From JAJYKN01 sp035516155 (GTDB lineage Bacteria; Nitrospirota; UBA9217): a DNA stretch of 64,000 nucleotides. A model generated the notes under the pieces. The model ran no database searches, was not told the DNA's origin, and saw nothing but the letters and a program-made list of their open reading frames with translations. Where the stretch lies: contig DATJAP010000041.1 in NCBI GenBank assembly GCA_035516155.1, positions 51,323-115,322 on the forward strand, in the 5' to 3' direction. Position 1 is the first letter of the stretch. Each line of letters begins with the position of its first letter. Below, piece by piece: positions 44,132-52,801 of the stretch. The translations under genes were made by a program, and so were the position numbers.

Positions 44132-45306
44132 GGGACTTGCTTCCTCCCGAACAGATCGGCCATAGCGGCAACCACGCGGTCCTGGTCCGCATCGGTCATG
44201 GCCGGGAAAAGCGGCAGGCTTACGATGCGGTCCGAGATGGCCTCGGCATTCGGAAAATCTCCCGGCTTGAAGCCGAAGTGTTCCCGGTAGTATGGATAGA
44301 GGTGCACGGCACGGTAATGCAGGCCCGTCCCGATGTTGCGCTCCTTCATCCCCTGCATGAACGCGTCGCGATCCATCTTCGCCGACTCGGGATTGATGAG
44401 TGGCGCGTACAGGTGCCAGGCGTGGAGATGTGAATAGGCCGGCGCCGCGGTCAGGGTCCACTGGGGCCAGTCCTTCAGCAGCCTGTGGTACCGGAGTGCA
44501 AGCTCGGTCCTGCGCATGATGAAGCCGTCGAGCTGTTTCAGCTGGTGCAGCCCCAGAGCGGCCTGGATATCCATCATGTTATATTTATATCCCGGCGCGA
44601 TGATCTCGTAATGTTGGTTCCCCTTTTTACCGAACCGGTTCCAGGCTTCCCGGTCCATGCCATGGAAGCGGAGCAGGGCAACCTGGGAGGCGAGTTTTTC
44701 ATCCCGCGTAACCACGCATCCGCCTTCGCCGGTTGTCATGTTCTTGTTCGGGTGAAAACTGAAAACTTGGATATCACCGTAGCTGCCGATGCGTTTGCCT
44801 TTATACTCCGAGCCGATGGCATGGGCCGCATCCTCAACGACGCGGAGGTTGTGCTTCTTCGCAATCGCGTAGAGAGGATCGAGGTCTACGGGAAGGCCAG
44901 CAAAGTGCACGGGCATGATGGCGCGCGTGCGCTTCGTGACCGCCTTCTCGATCTTTGTTACATCCATATTATAAGTCCTGGGCTCGACATCGACGAGGAC
45001 CGGTTTCCCACCCGCGAGCACGATTGTGTTCAGCGTAGCCGCGAAAGTCATGGGCGTGGTGATGACTTCATCGCCGGGTTTGAGGTCAAGGGCGACGAGC
45101 GCCAAGTGGAGGCCGGCGGTTGCCGAGGTGAGGGCCAGAACGTACGGCGCGCCGACATAGGCCTTGAGGTCCTCCTCGAACTGCTTAACCCGGGGGCCGG
45201 TGGTGATCCAGCCTGATTTAAGGCATGCCACGACTTCGTCGATCGCGGCCTGGCTGATGGACGGCCGGGAAAAAGGAAGAAATGCTTCTTTTGCGTTATT
45301 CGACAT
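44128..45306 (-). CDS. arnB: UDP-4-amino-4-deoxy-L-arabinose aminotransferase
   Basis: A DegT/DnrJ/EryC1-type PLP aminotransferase of 392 residues that aminates UDP-4-keto-arabinose. It starts MSNNAKEAFLPFSRPSIS, has the PLP lysine in FSFHPNKNMTTGEGG, and the C-terminal block NIGTGLHYRAVHLYPYY. I prefer ATG 45306, preceded by CGAGG, to a longer frame to 45387. It overlaps arnC by four bases (ATGA). Confidence 0.93.
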   Translation of the reverse strand: MSNNAKEAFLPFSRPSISQAAIDEVVACLKSGWITTGPRVKQFEEDLKAYVGAPYVLALTSATAGLHLALVALDLKPGDEVITTPMTFAATLNTIVLAGGKPVLVDVEPRTYNMDVTKIEKAVTKRTRAIMPVHFAGLPVDLDPLYAIAKKHNLRVVEDAAHAIGSEYKGKRIGSYGDIQVFSFHPNKNMTTGEGGCVVTRDEKLASQVALLRFHGMDREAWNRFGKKGNQHYEIIAPGYKYNMMDIQAALGLHQLKQLDGFIMRRTELALRYHRLLKDWPQWTLTAAPAYSHLHAWHLYAPLINPESAKMDRDAFMQGMKERNIGTGLHYRAVHLYPYYREHFGFKPGDFPNAEAISDRIVSLPLFPAMTDADQDRVVAAMADLFGRKQVP

Positions 45307-45461
45307 TATTTGCCTCGTTTTAAAAGGTATATTCTCAAAGGTCATCCCCATCGCATAACGGCTCAAGTCGCGGGTTCTTGCTGTCAAAAACGTGCAAGGA
45401 ATAGAAGGCTCACATCACAATCTTACAACTTCGCCTTCTCTGCGGTGAAACAGTTTTCTTC

Positions 45462-45830
45462 TCAGCTCTTTGTCACGAAATACACGCCCACACAGATGAT
45501 CAGGATCCCCGTAATTCGCGTGACTGAAAGATTCTCCTGGAACAGGTAATAGCCTGCAACGGCATTCACGATGTACCCCACCGAGAGCAGGGGATAGGCA
45601 AAGCTCACTTCAACGCGGGATAGGACAAGGAGCCAGACGGCAACACTTACGATATAGCAAAGCAGACCACCGAGAATAAAAATATTTCCCGCCACCTGGA
45701 CCGCAATCGGGAGGACATTGGCCCAGACGAAGTCAAAATGGCCGATCCGGCGCATCCCCTCCTTCAGAAACAACTGGGCAGCGGCATTCAGCATAACGCC
45801 GAGCAGAATAAGGGGGAGATAGCCCATCAT
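45462..45830 (-). CDS. ArnE/ArnF-like flippase subunit (SMR/EamA type)
   Basis: A 122-residue four-helix membrane protein (about 4-24, 40-62, 68-90, 98-118). The SMR-like sequence LSRVEVSFAYPLLSVGYIV is typical of ArnE/ArnF, which flip undecaprenyl-phosphate-L-Ara4N across the inner membrane. E. coli uses an ArnE/ArnF pair; only one subunit gene is seen here, so it may act as a homodimer. It overlaps the arnT end by four bases. Confidence 0.85.
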   Translation of the reverse strand: MMGYLPLILLGVMLNAAAQLFLKEGMRRIGHFDFVWANVLPIAVQVAGNIFILGGLLCYIVSVAVWLLVLSRVEVSFAYPLLSVGYIVNAVAGYYLFQENLSVTRITGILIICVGVYFVTKS

Positions 45831-47503
45831 TTGACCTCTCTATTGGACAGCACAATATTACCCTGATCTTCTTCTACGGGAAATAATTTGAGCTTAGGGT
45901 TGTGGCGCATGGCCTCATAAGTATCCTTACCGGTAATCATGTAAATCGTTTCGGGACCCTGCCACCGTTTCCAAAATGCGTCCGGTTCCATCATCCACTG
46001 CGTGGTGTCCTCCACTTGAGTGCCGAATTCGAGCTCGCCTTTCCAGCCCACGACAATGATGCGCTTTTCAAGATACACGGGCAGGTCCTGGTAATAGGTC
46101 GAATAGCTGGCGACCTCATCACCCGGCTTCAGCAGGGGCTTCAGCGTCACTGCAAGGTCCTTGATCGAATTTGCTTGAACACGGGGCGCGGCCGCGTTCA
46201 CTTCGAGCAGGAAAAGCACGGACATGGCGACAACGGCGATAAAGGATGGCTGAAGACCGCGGTACCGTGCCAGCGCCCACGCTAGCCCGGCTCCCACGAC
46301 CAGGGTAATCGCAAACAAGTAGCTGTATTTACCCAGGGTCTGAACATTCTCCGTCGGTGCAACATAAGGGGCTAGCAGAAAAGCTCCTGCCAGCAGCAGT
46401 GCGGCTGTCAGGAGGATATGGTATCCGAGGCGCAGTCCGGGGAACTCCTTGCTACCCCATGCCACGGCCAGGTAACGACCGATTAGGAGGGCCAGAGGTG
46501 GAAAAGCGGGAAGAATATAGGGCGCCAGCTTCGAATCCGATGCTGTAAAAAAGAGAAACACCAGTCCCGCCCAGAGCATCAGAAAGAGGGCATCGCGGTG
46601 CTCGTGCCGTTCTCGCCATGTGGCAGGAAGACTGTGTCTGACTGCCTGCATAAGAAAGGCGCTCCAGGGAAACAGTCCGACAAGAATAATGGGAATGAAG
46701 AACCACGGCGGATGGTAGCGGCCGTGCATCTTGGTCAGGTAGCGCAGGAAGTGCTCCTGTATGAAGTAAAAATGAAAAAATTCGGGGTTGGCCCGAATGA
46801 CGAGGATATGCCATGGTGCGGCGATGAGCAGGAACAGCGCAAGCCCTGAGGGGAGATAGATGGTTCTGAGGATGCGCCATTCCCCGAGGATGATGATCCA
46901 TGCGCCGATGATCATGCCCGGGATGACGATGCCGATAAGCCCTTTGGTCAGGACTGCGAGGGCGCAAAAAACGTAAAAGCTCCAGAGGAAGAGCTTTCGC
47001 CGTAGGCCCGGGACCTCGTGCATGCCAATCAGAAAGGAAAGGAGCGCAGCAGTAAGGAAGGCGGAAACCGGCATGTCGAGAATGATCGCCCGGCTCAAGC
47101 TGTAATACAGAATGCTGGTGGCCAGGACGATAGCGGCAACCAGCCCGGCCCGGCGTCCGAAGATGCGGCGGCCCGCGCCGTAAACCGAGAGGCATCCGAA
47201 GAGAGCGAAAACGGCGGGCCAGAGACGCAAGGTGGACTCATGGAGACCGAAAAGCTTGATCGACAAGGCCTCTAACCAGTAGAAGAGAGCAGGTTTTTCA
47301 AAGTATTTTACCCCGTTAAGGCGGGGAGTGAGATAGTTTCCCGTTGCGACCATTTCGCGCGGAATCTCGACGTACCGGGCTTCATCAGGAACGGACAAGG
47401 GGCGGTTGCCGATCATAAAACCGAAAAAGACAGCGATCAGGACGGTCAGGATGACAAGGTCTCGCAGTAGAGGTTGCTCGATTTGTTTGGACACAGAATT
47501 CAT
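45827..47503 (-). CDS. arnT: Lipid A 4-amino-4-deoxy-L-arabinose transferase
   Basis: A 558-residue integral membrane GT83/PMT-type enzyme that transfers L-Ara4N from the undecaprenyl carrier to lipid A on the periplasmic face. The catalytic periplasmic loop follows the first helix (RPLSVPDEARYVEIPREM, with the conserved Asp/Glu), and the KYFEKPALFYWLEALS block is typical. About 11-12 helices are followed by a soluble C-terminal domain (about 430-558). It opens the arn operon, reversing the enterobacterial order. Confidence 0.9.
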   Translation of the reverse strand: MNSVSKQIEQPLLRDLVILTVLIAVFFGFMIGNRPLSVPDEARYVEIPREMVATGNYLTPRLNGVKYFEKPALFYWLEALSIKLFGLHESTLRLWPAVFALFGCLSVYGAGRRIFGRRAGLVAAIVLATSILYYSLSRAIILDMPVSAFLTAALLSFLIGMHEVPGLRRKLFLWSFYVFCALAVLTKGLIGIVIPGMIIGAWIIILGEWRILRTIYLPSGLALFLLIAAPWHILVIRANPEFFHFYFIQEHFLRYLTKMHGRYHPPWFFIPIILVGLFPWSAFLMQAVRHSLPATWRERHEHRDALFLMLWAGLVFLFFTASDSKLAPYILPAFPPLALLIGRYLAVAWGSKEFPGLRLGYHILLTAALLLAGAFLLAPYVAPTENVQTLGKYSYLFAITLVVGAGLAWALARYRGLQPSFIAVVAMSVLFLLEVNAAAPRVQANSIKDLAVTLKPLLKPGDEVASYSTYYQDLPVYLEKRIIVVGWKGELEFGTQVEDTTQWMMEPDAFWKRWQGPETIYMITGKDTYEAMRHNPKLKLFPVEEDQGNIVLSNREVK

Positions 47504-47630
47504 GAATATCTTTCTGAGGATGCCGCCTGCGAGCGCGGCAGTGAATTGATAGACATCGGAATCTACCGCTCGCCGTTATCGTCTGGGGTGACAGCGCATG
47601 AAAATCTGGCCGGTGAAGGCCGAAGTAAAG

Positions 47631-47660
47631 ATTTTACATCGTAACGGTGTGATTTGTCAA
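47631..47660 (-). promoter_or_regulatory. Putative sigma-70 promoter of the arn operon
   Basis: On the minus strand TTGACA, 18 bases, TAAAAT, about 130 bases before arnT. The gap between phoU and arnT (47504-47842) has no coding frame that I can support. I looked for a PmrA-type box (two TTAA half-sites) and found none. Confidence 0.55.
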
Positions 47661-47842
47661 ACATTTTATGGGATGGGAACAAAGCATTATGAGCAGGGAA
47701 GGTGTTGCAGGCACAGCTGGAAAATCAACGGGAGATTGAAGAAATAAGGGCGACGGGACTGGATTCTTCAGCCTCTTTTCCTGTTCCTCTGTTGCATTCG
47801 TTCACGATGGGAACAATTTGTTGCGGATAGGCGGCCTTTCCG

Positions 47843-48529
47843 TCACTCCTTGCTTTTTTCATGCCGGAGTGTCTCGCAGGCCATATGGCGGATCACCTTG
47901 CCCTTGACCATGTAGACCACCATCTCCGCAATATTCGTGGCATGATCGGCGATGCGTTCGATATACTTGGCTATATAGGTAAGGCGAACAGCACGGCTGA
48001 TGTTTTTCGAGTCCTTGAGCATATAGAGCAGCAACTCGTTGAATAGCTGCTGGTTTAGATTGTCCACGAAATCATCGGCCTCGCAGACCTGCATGGCCAG
48101 ATCAGCGTCCTGGGTCACAAAAGCGTCAAGGCTGTCCTTGAGCATTTTCTGGGCCGCCTCGGCCATGCGGGGGAGGTCAATAAATGGCTTGAGCGGTGGC
48201 TCATCCAGCATCTCGATGGCCCGTTCGCAGGTGTCCACAGCCAGATCACCCATGCGCTCCAAGTCAGTGATAATCTTGATAGCCGTCGTCACCAGACGGA
48301 GGTTGCTGCCTGTGGGCTGCCAGATGGCCAAGAACCGGATGCACTCCTCCTCGATTTCTACATCGTAGTTGTTCACGATGGCATCGCCGTCGATCACCGA
48401 GATGGCCAGCTCGCGCTCTCGCTCTACAAGGGCCTTGATGGATTTCCTGATTGCGTCCTCGACAAAGGATCCCATCTTGAGGATGCGTTCCTTGAGTTTT
48501 TCGATGTCCTGTTCTTTCTGCGCGGTCAT
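47843..48529 (-). CDS. phoU: Phosphate-specific transport system accessory protein PhoU
   Basis: A 228-residue all-helical protein of two PhoU repeats, with metal-binding motifs ERMGDLAVDTCE (about residue 90) and ERIADHATNIAE (about residue 195). It links Pst activity to the phosphate two-component system and is needed to keep it off when phosphate is plentiful. ATG 48529 has CAGGAGG; a longer frame adds 16 unlikely residues. It closes the pstSCAB-phoU operon. Confidence 0.95.
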   Translation of the reverse strand: MTAQKEQDIEKLKERILKMGSFVEDAIRKSIKALVERERELAISVIDGDAIVNNYDVEIEEECIRFLAIWQPTGSNLRLVTTAIKIITDLERMGDLAVDTCERAIEMLDEPPLKPFIDLPRMAEAAQKMLKDSLDAFVTQDADLAMQVCEADDFVDNLNQQLFNELLLYMLKDSKNISRAVRLTYIAKYIERIADHATNIAEMVVYMVKGKVIRHMACETLRHEKSKE

Positions 48530-48543
48530 TTTGCCTCCTGTAG

Positions 48544-48655
48544 AACATAGGGTCAAGAGTCGAGATGCAAGGGGCAAGGGTCAAGTAGCGCGGTAAAGCG
48601 TGAGTACCCGGCTGAAAGGTTTTGCGTTGCTTTCTACGTGACCCTGTATTTTCTT
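48544..48655. repeat. Heptamer array between pstB and phoU
   Basis: The plus strand 48544-48585 falls into AACATAG, GGTCAAG, AGTCGAG, ATGCAAG, GGGCAAG and GGTCAAG. The facing segment 48612-48655, read on the minus strand, gives AAGAAAA, TACAGGG, TCACGTA, GAAAGCA and ACGCAAA. AGGGTCA on the left pairs with TGACCCT on the right. It lies inside the pst operon, in the only sizeable gap around pstB and phoU. Confidence 0.55.
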
Positions 48656-49418
48656 ACCCGAATCTTCCCGTTATATAATCGTCAGTCTGTTTCTTGTCAG
48701 GATTGGTGAATATCTTCTCCGTGGTACCATACTCGATGAGTTCGCCCATATAGAGGAATCCCGTCATGTCCGAGACGCGCGCCGCCTGCTGCATGTTGTG
48801 CGTTACAATGATAATGGTAACATCCTTCTTGAGGTTGACGACCAGCTCTTCTATTTTGGCCGTTGAGATGGGGTCCAAGGCCGAAGTCGGTTCGTCGAAA
48901 AGAAGGATTTCCGGCTCCACGGCCAGGGCGCGCGCTATTACAAGCCGCTGCTGTTGCCCGCCCGACAGGTCATAGGCGCTGGCGTTCAGCTTGTCCCTCA
49001 CCTCCTCCCAGAGCACCGCATGTCTGAGCGACCGCTCAATTCGCTCAACGAGCTCGCTTTTTTTTCTGATTCCCTTGAGCCGCAAGCCGTAGGCAATGTT
49101 TTCGGCAATAGACATGGGGAAAGGCGTCGGTCTCTGGAATACCATTCCGATGCGGCTCCGGAGATTGATTAGATCTGTGCCCTCGCCAAGAATATTGTTT
49201 CCCTGAAAGAAGATTTCTCCCCCGTACCGGTGCTTGGGATAGAGGTCGTGCATGCGGTTAAAACAGCGGAGCAGCGTGGTTTTGCCGCAGCCCGAGGGTC
49301 CGATCAGCGCCGTTACGTTGTTTTTGTAAATCGGCAGCGATATCGCCCGGAGCGCGTGAAGATCTCCGTTGTAATAGAAATCAAGGTCCCTGACTTCCAT
49401 CTCGAGTTGTGCTGTCAA
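48654..49418 (-). CDS. pstB: Phosphate ABC transporter ATP-binding protein
   Basis: A 254-residue importer ATPase. Walker A is GPSGCGKTTLLRCFNRM (the CFNRM form is PstB-specific), the signature is LSGGQQQRLVIARALA, Walker B is EILLFDEPTSALDP, and the switch His is in VTHNMQQA. Its ATG overlaps the pstA stop by four bases. A 7-base repeat array separates it from phoU. Confidence 0.97.
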   Translation of the reverse strand: MTAQLEMEVRDLDFYYNGDLHALRAISLPIYKNNVTALIGPSGCGKTTLLRCFNRMHDLYPKHRYGGEIFFQGNNILGEGTDLINLRSRIGMVFQRPTPFPMSIAENIAYGLRLKGIRKKSELVERIERSLRHAVLWEEVRDKLNASAYDLSGGQQQRLVIARALAVEPEILLFDEPTSALDPISTAKIEELVVNLKKDVTIIIVTHNMQQAARVSDMTGFLYMGELIEYGTTEKIFTNPDKKQTDDYITGRFG

Positions 49419-50260
49419 CGCTTATACCTCCACTTGATGACTAATCTGCCTGCGATCGTCAGTCCGAGAATAAAAAGGGTGATGATGAACGCAGCGCCCC
49501 AGGCCTGTGAATGCCAGCTTTTATAAGGGCCCATCGCGTACTGAAAGATTGTGACTGTCAACGAAGCGAGGGGCCCGTTCATTTGGCCGGAGAAAAAATT
49601 GTTGTTAAACGACGTAAAGAGAAGCGGCGCCGTTTCTCCCGCGACGCGAGCGATCGAAAGGAGAATGCCTGTGAGAATCCCTGTGGCCGCCCCACGGTAG
49701 ACGACCTGTATGATCACTTTGTAATAGGGCGCGCCGAGCGCGAACGCCGCTTCGCGAAGGGTCCACGGCACAAGCGACAGCATGTCCTCCGTCGTCCGGA
49801 GCACCACGGGGATCATGATAATTGAAAGGGCGAAAGCGCCTGCCCAGCCGCTGAAATGATGGAGCGGTCGGACGAGTATGGCATAGACAAAAGCGCCAAC
49901 GACGATCGAAGGAACGCTGACCATGATGTCGGAAAGAATGCTGATGGTTCTTGCGATTTTTCTCCCGCGTGCGTATTCTGCCAGAAACGTCCCGCCGAGC
50001 ACACCGATGGGGACGCCGATCAAGGTAGCTGCGAAGGTGATCATCAGCTGCCCAACAAAAGCATTCCTCAATCCGCCTCCCTCGACCCCCGCGGGAGCAG
50101 GGTCGTTGAGGAACAGGCTTACTTTGAGGGCCCCCAGACCGTTGATGATCACATCGGCCAGAATGTACACAAGCCAGAAAAGACCGATCGCGGCAGCGAG
50201 TCCGCTCAGCGAGAGAGCAAGGATACCTTCGATTTTACGTTTTTGTTCGTGAGTCATCAT
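49415..50260 (-). CDS. pstA: Phosphate ABC transporter permease PstA
   Basis: A 281-residue inner-membrane permease with six predicted helices. The coupling-helix region ALGAPYYKVIIQVVYRGAATGILTG carries the EAA-type motif. It forms the channel with PstC. A 180-base gap holding a palindromic repeat separates it from pstC; elsewhere in the operon genes overlap or nearly touch. Confidence 0.95.
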   Translation of the reverse strand: MMTHEQKRKIEGILALSLSGLAAAIGLFWLVYILADVIINGLGALKVSLFLNDPAPAGVEGGGLRNAFVGQLMITFAATLIGVPIGVLGGTFLAEYARGRKIARTISILSDIMVSVPSIVVGAFVYAILVRPLHHFSGWAGAFALSIIMIPVVLRTTEDMLSLVPWTLREAAFALGAPYYKVIIQVVYRGAATGILTGILLSIARVAGETAPLLFTSFNNNFFSGQMNGPLASLTVTIFQYAMGPYKSWHSQAWGAAFIITLFILGLTIAGRLVIKWRYKR

Positions 50261-50304
50261 AAACTATCAAATGGAATTATAGGCGCTTTAAACAGGATAC
50301 TAAC

Positions 50305-50383
50305 GTCATTATTCCGGCGAATGCTGGAACCCAGAATAAAAAGAAGTGTCAGGAGACACTGGATTCCTGCTTCCACGGGAATG
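50305..50383. repeat. Palindromic repeat element between pstC and pstA
   Basis: Two arms of about 25 bases (50305-50334 and 50359-50383) are imperfect reverse complements, starting CATT...CCAG and CTGG...AATG. Each arm contains an ATTCC-N8-GGAA-like palindrome: ATTCCTGCTTCCACGGGAAT matches ATTCCC-N8-GGGAAT with one change, the form known as dRS3 in Neisseria. Between the arms is a perfect 6-bp hairpin, AGTGTC/GACACT. It looks like a REP/MITE-type insertion. Confidence 0.65.
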
Positions 50384-50441
50384 CCGAACCATAGTTGCCC
50401 CCATCTAAATAAAGATACTCCATGTTCGGCCGTATTATACA

Positions 50442-51383
50442 TCACCTTGAATACTTCCTCTCCGCCTTCAGGAGAAAGAACTTCGCGACGGCCAGGATGA
50501 TGAAGCTCATCACGAACAGGACGAGCGCAAGATAATAAAGCGAGGATAGGTATATGGCGCTGTCTGCTTCCGTGAATTCATTCGCGAGGCTCACGGTGAT
50601 GGTGGAGGCCGCGTCAAGCAGTGACGTGGCGATTTTATGATTGTTCCCGAGCACGAAGGCTACTGCCATCGTTTCACCCAAGGCCCGACCCAGGGAAAGC
50701 GCAGCTCCTCCGAACACCCCCAGCTTGGAATAAGGGAGTACGACGTTCTTGACCACTTCCCAGCGTGTCGCGCCGATGGCGTAGGCAGACTCCTTGACCA
50801 CAGCGGGGGTCAAATTGAACGAATCGCGGGCGATGCTCGCCGTGAAAGGGATGATCATGATACCGAGGATGACGCTCGCGGTCAACAGGTCGATGCCGAG
50901 AGGATTGCCCTCGAACAGAATGCCGATAACAGGTATCGTTCCGAGCGTGTTTTTGAGCGCGGGTTCGATATACTTCGACATGATAGGCGCGAGAGTAAAG
51001 AGGCCCCACATCCCGTAAATAATGCTCGGTATGGCTGCGAGAAGCTCTATAGCGATACCGATGGGACCTTTCAGAAAATTCGGCGCTATTTCCGTGACGA
51101 ATACCGCTATTCCGATTGCAGTCGGAATTGCGAAAATCAGGGCGAGCGCGGTCGTCACGAATGTTCCGAAGATAGTGGTTGCTGCTCCAAAGACCCTTGT
51201 GACGGGGTTCCAGGCCGTTGAGGTAAGAAAATTGATTAGCCCGAATTTCCCGATTGCGAGCGAAGACTCCTTGACGAGCACCACCAGAATTCCGATAATG
51301 AAAATAATAATGCTAAAGGACGCGATGGCAGTCAGGAGGGAGAACAAGAAATCGATGAAATTCTTTTTGGAAACAATGGCCAA
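50442..51383 (-). CDS. pstC: Phosphate ABC transporter permease PstC
   Basis: A 313-residue permease with six helices and the conserved AIPSIIYGMWGLF loop and EAA-type AIGATRWEVVKNVVLPYSKLG. It pairs with PstA. It is 103 bases after pstS, a gap that holds a strong hairpin. The ribosome-binding site is weak (AAAGG, 16 bases before the ATG). Confidence 0.95.
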   Translation of the reverse strand: MAIVSKKNFIDFLFSLLTAIASFSIIIFIIGILVVLVKESSLAIGKFGLINFLTSTAWNPVTRVFGAATTIFGTFVTTALALIFAIPTAIGIAVFVTEIAPNFLKGPIGIAIELLAAIPSIIYGMWGLFTLAPIMSKYIEPALKNTLGTIPVIGILFEGNPLGIDLLTASVILGIMIIPFTASIARDSFNLTPAVVKESAYAIGATRWEVVKNVVLPYSKLGVFGGAALSLGRALGETMAVAFVLGNNHKIATSLLDAASTITVSLANEFTEADSAIYLSSLYYLALVLFVMSFIILAVAKFFLLKAERKYSR

Positions 51384-51421
51384 GGATGCAACCTTTCAAT
51401 CTGCCGGATGATGAAAATCAA

Positions 51422-51458
51422 ACGGGTCAGGCATCAATAGTATATATACCTGACCCGT
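51422..51458 (-). terminator. Hairpin between pstS and pstC (partial terminator or mRNA stabiliser)
   Basis: A perfect 10-bp stem, ACGGGTCAGG/CCTGACCCGT, with a 17-base A/T loop, lies 28 bases after the pstS stop on the minus strand. It is followed by TTGATTTTC, a poor T-run. It probably leaves pstS mRNA more abundant than the transporter mRNA, as is known for binding-protein genes. Confidence 0.65.
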
Positions 51459-51486
51459 ACAATTCAACCTCTTTTTTAATGCCGCT

Positions 51487-52494
51487 TTACTGTATGCCGT
51501 TCGACTTCCAGTAGGCGCGGATTTTATTTTTTAGCGATTTGGGGAGCGGAACATAGATCAGTTCCTCTGCCTTTTTGTCGCCGTGCATAAATGCCCAGTT
51601 GTAGAATTTCATCACTTTTATGTTCGAATCCTTTTTTTCCTTGCCCAGGAGTATGAACGTCGCGCCCGCTATGGGCCATGCGTTCTTGCCTGGCGCGTTG
51701 TTGAGCCAGAGGTAGAAGTGTTTATTCGGGTCGAAGTCAGCCGTTGCGGCTGCGTCCTCGAAGGTCTTGAAGCTTGGTGCCACGAATGTTCCGGCGCTAT
51801 TCTTGAGGAGCGTGTAGGTCAGATTGTTCTGCTGCGCATAGGCAAATTCCACGTACCCGATTGAATCATTTTGCTGCTGAACATAGTTGGCCACGCCCTC
51901 GTTCCCTTTCCCTCCGATACCCGTGGGCCAGCTGACGGAAGTGCCGGTACCGACTTTCTCTTTCCAGGCAGAACAGACATCGTTCAGGTAACCGGTAAAG
52001 ATTGCAGTCGTTCCTGACCCGTCAGAGCGATGGACTACCGTGATGCCGCTGTCCGGAAGATTGACGCCGGGGTTCAGCTCCTTGATCTTCGGGTCGCTCC
52101 ACTTCGTGATTTCGCCCAGGTACATTTTGCACACTGCTTCGGAATCGAGTTTCAGCTCTCCCGCCTTTACACCGCCGATGTTGACGACCAGCACGACGCC
52201 GCCCATCACAGCAGGGAACTGGAGTAAGTTGTTTTTTGCCAGGAACTCGGGCGTTTGGGGGGCATCAGATGCGCCGAAGTCGACTGTCCGCTCCGTGATC
52301 TGCTTGATACCGCCGCCCGATCCGATGGATTGGTAATTGAGCTTTATGCCGGTGACCTTGTTGTATTCGTTTGCCCATGCGGAATACACGGGGTAGGGAA
52401 AAGTCGCCCCGGCGCCGTTCAGCATTTCATCTGCAAAAACGTTTGACGCCACTGCGAGAACCACGATCAATGCCAATGCTGCGATTTTCTTCAT
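51487..52494 (-). CDS. pstS: Phosphate-binding protein PstS
   Basis: A 335-residue periplasmic phosphate receptor. The signal peptide is MKKIAALALIVVLAVASNVFA. Phosphate-binding blocks are GAGATFPYPVYSAW, QSIGSGGGIKQIT, GASDAP and VVHRSDGSGTTAIFTGYL. AGGAGG precedes the ATG. It heads the pstSCAB-phoU operon and has a PHO-box-like promoter upstream. Confidence 0.97.
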   Translation of the reverse strand: MKKIAALALIVVLAVASNVFADEMLNGAGATFPYPVYSAWANEYNKVTGIKLNYQSIGSGGGIKQITERTVDFGASDAPQTPEFLAKNNLLQFPAVMGGVVLVVNIGGVKAGELKLDSEAVCKMYLGEITKWSDPKIKELNPGVNLPDSGITVVHRSDGSGTTAIFTGYLNDVCSAWKEKVGTGTSVSWPTGIGGKGNEGVANYVQQQNDSIGYVEFAYAQQNNLTYTLLKNSAGTFVAPSFKTFEDAAATADFDPNKHFYLWLNNAPGKNAWPIAGATFILLGKEKKDSNIKVMKFYNWAFMHGDKKAEELIYVPLPKSLKNKIRAYWKSNGIQ

Positions 52495-52528
52495 TTTACT
52501 TCCTCCTTATTGGATTTTTTGCTGCTGT

Positions 52529-52572
52529 TTTATATCATCGAATTGTTACAACAATGTTACAATTTCTTTACA
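52529..52572 (-). promoter_or_regulatory. PHO-box-like operator and -10 of the pst operon
   Basis: Read on the plus strand, TTACA occurs at 52546, 52557 and 52568, spaced exactly 11 bases apart, with TGTTACAA forms at the first two. On the minus strand this is three TGTAA boxes in tandem. A TATAAA -10 lies at 52529-52534, 12 bases beyond the last box. An 11-bp direct repeat just before the -10 is the architecture of PhoB-family operators, although the word differs from the E. coli CTGTCAT. Confidence 0.7.
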
Positions 52573-52801
52573 TTGCGATGAAACTTAGTAGATTTACGTG
52601 TATTGCTTTCGTACCTCCTCCTTTTATCTTTCCCGACTGTGTATCCCCGATGTCGCGCGGATTCCTCGGCAAATCAGTCGGTAACCATTTCTCTGTCTTA
52701 TTAAGGAGTGACATAAACCATTCACGCAATATTGATGCTTTATGATACCGCTGTTCCCGGAGGAGTCGCGGTCCCTTATAAAGTTCATGCCGGGGACTCT
52801 C

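Noticed and set aside
47504..47842. PmrA or PhoP box before the arn operon
   Set aside because: No paired TTAA or TGTTTA half-sites at the right spacing.
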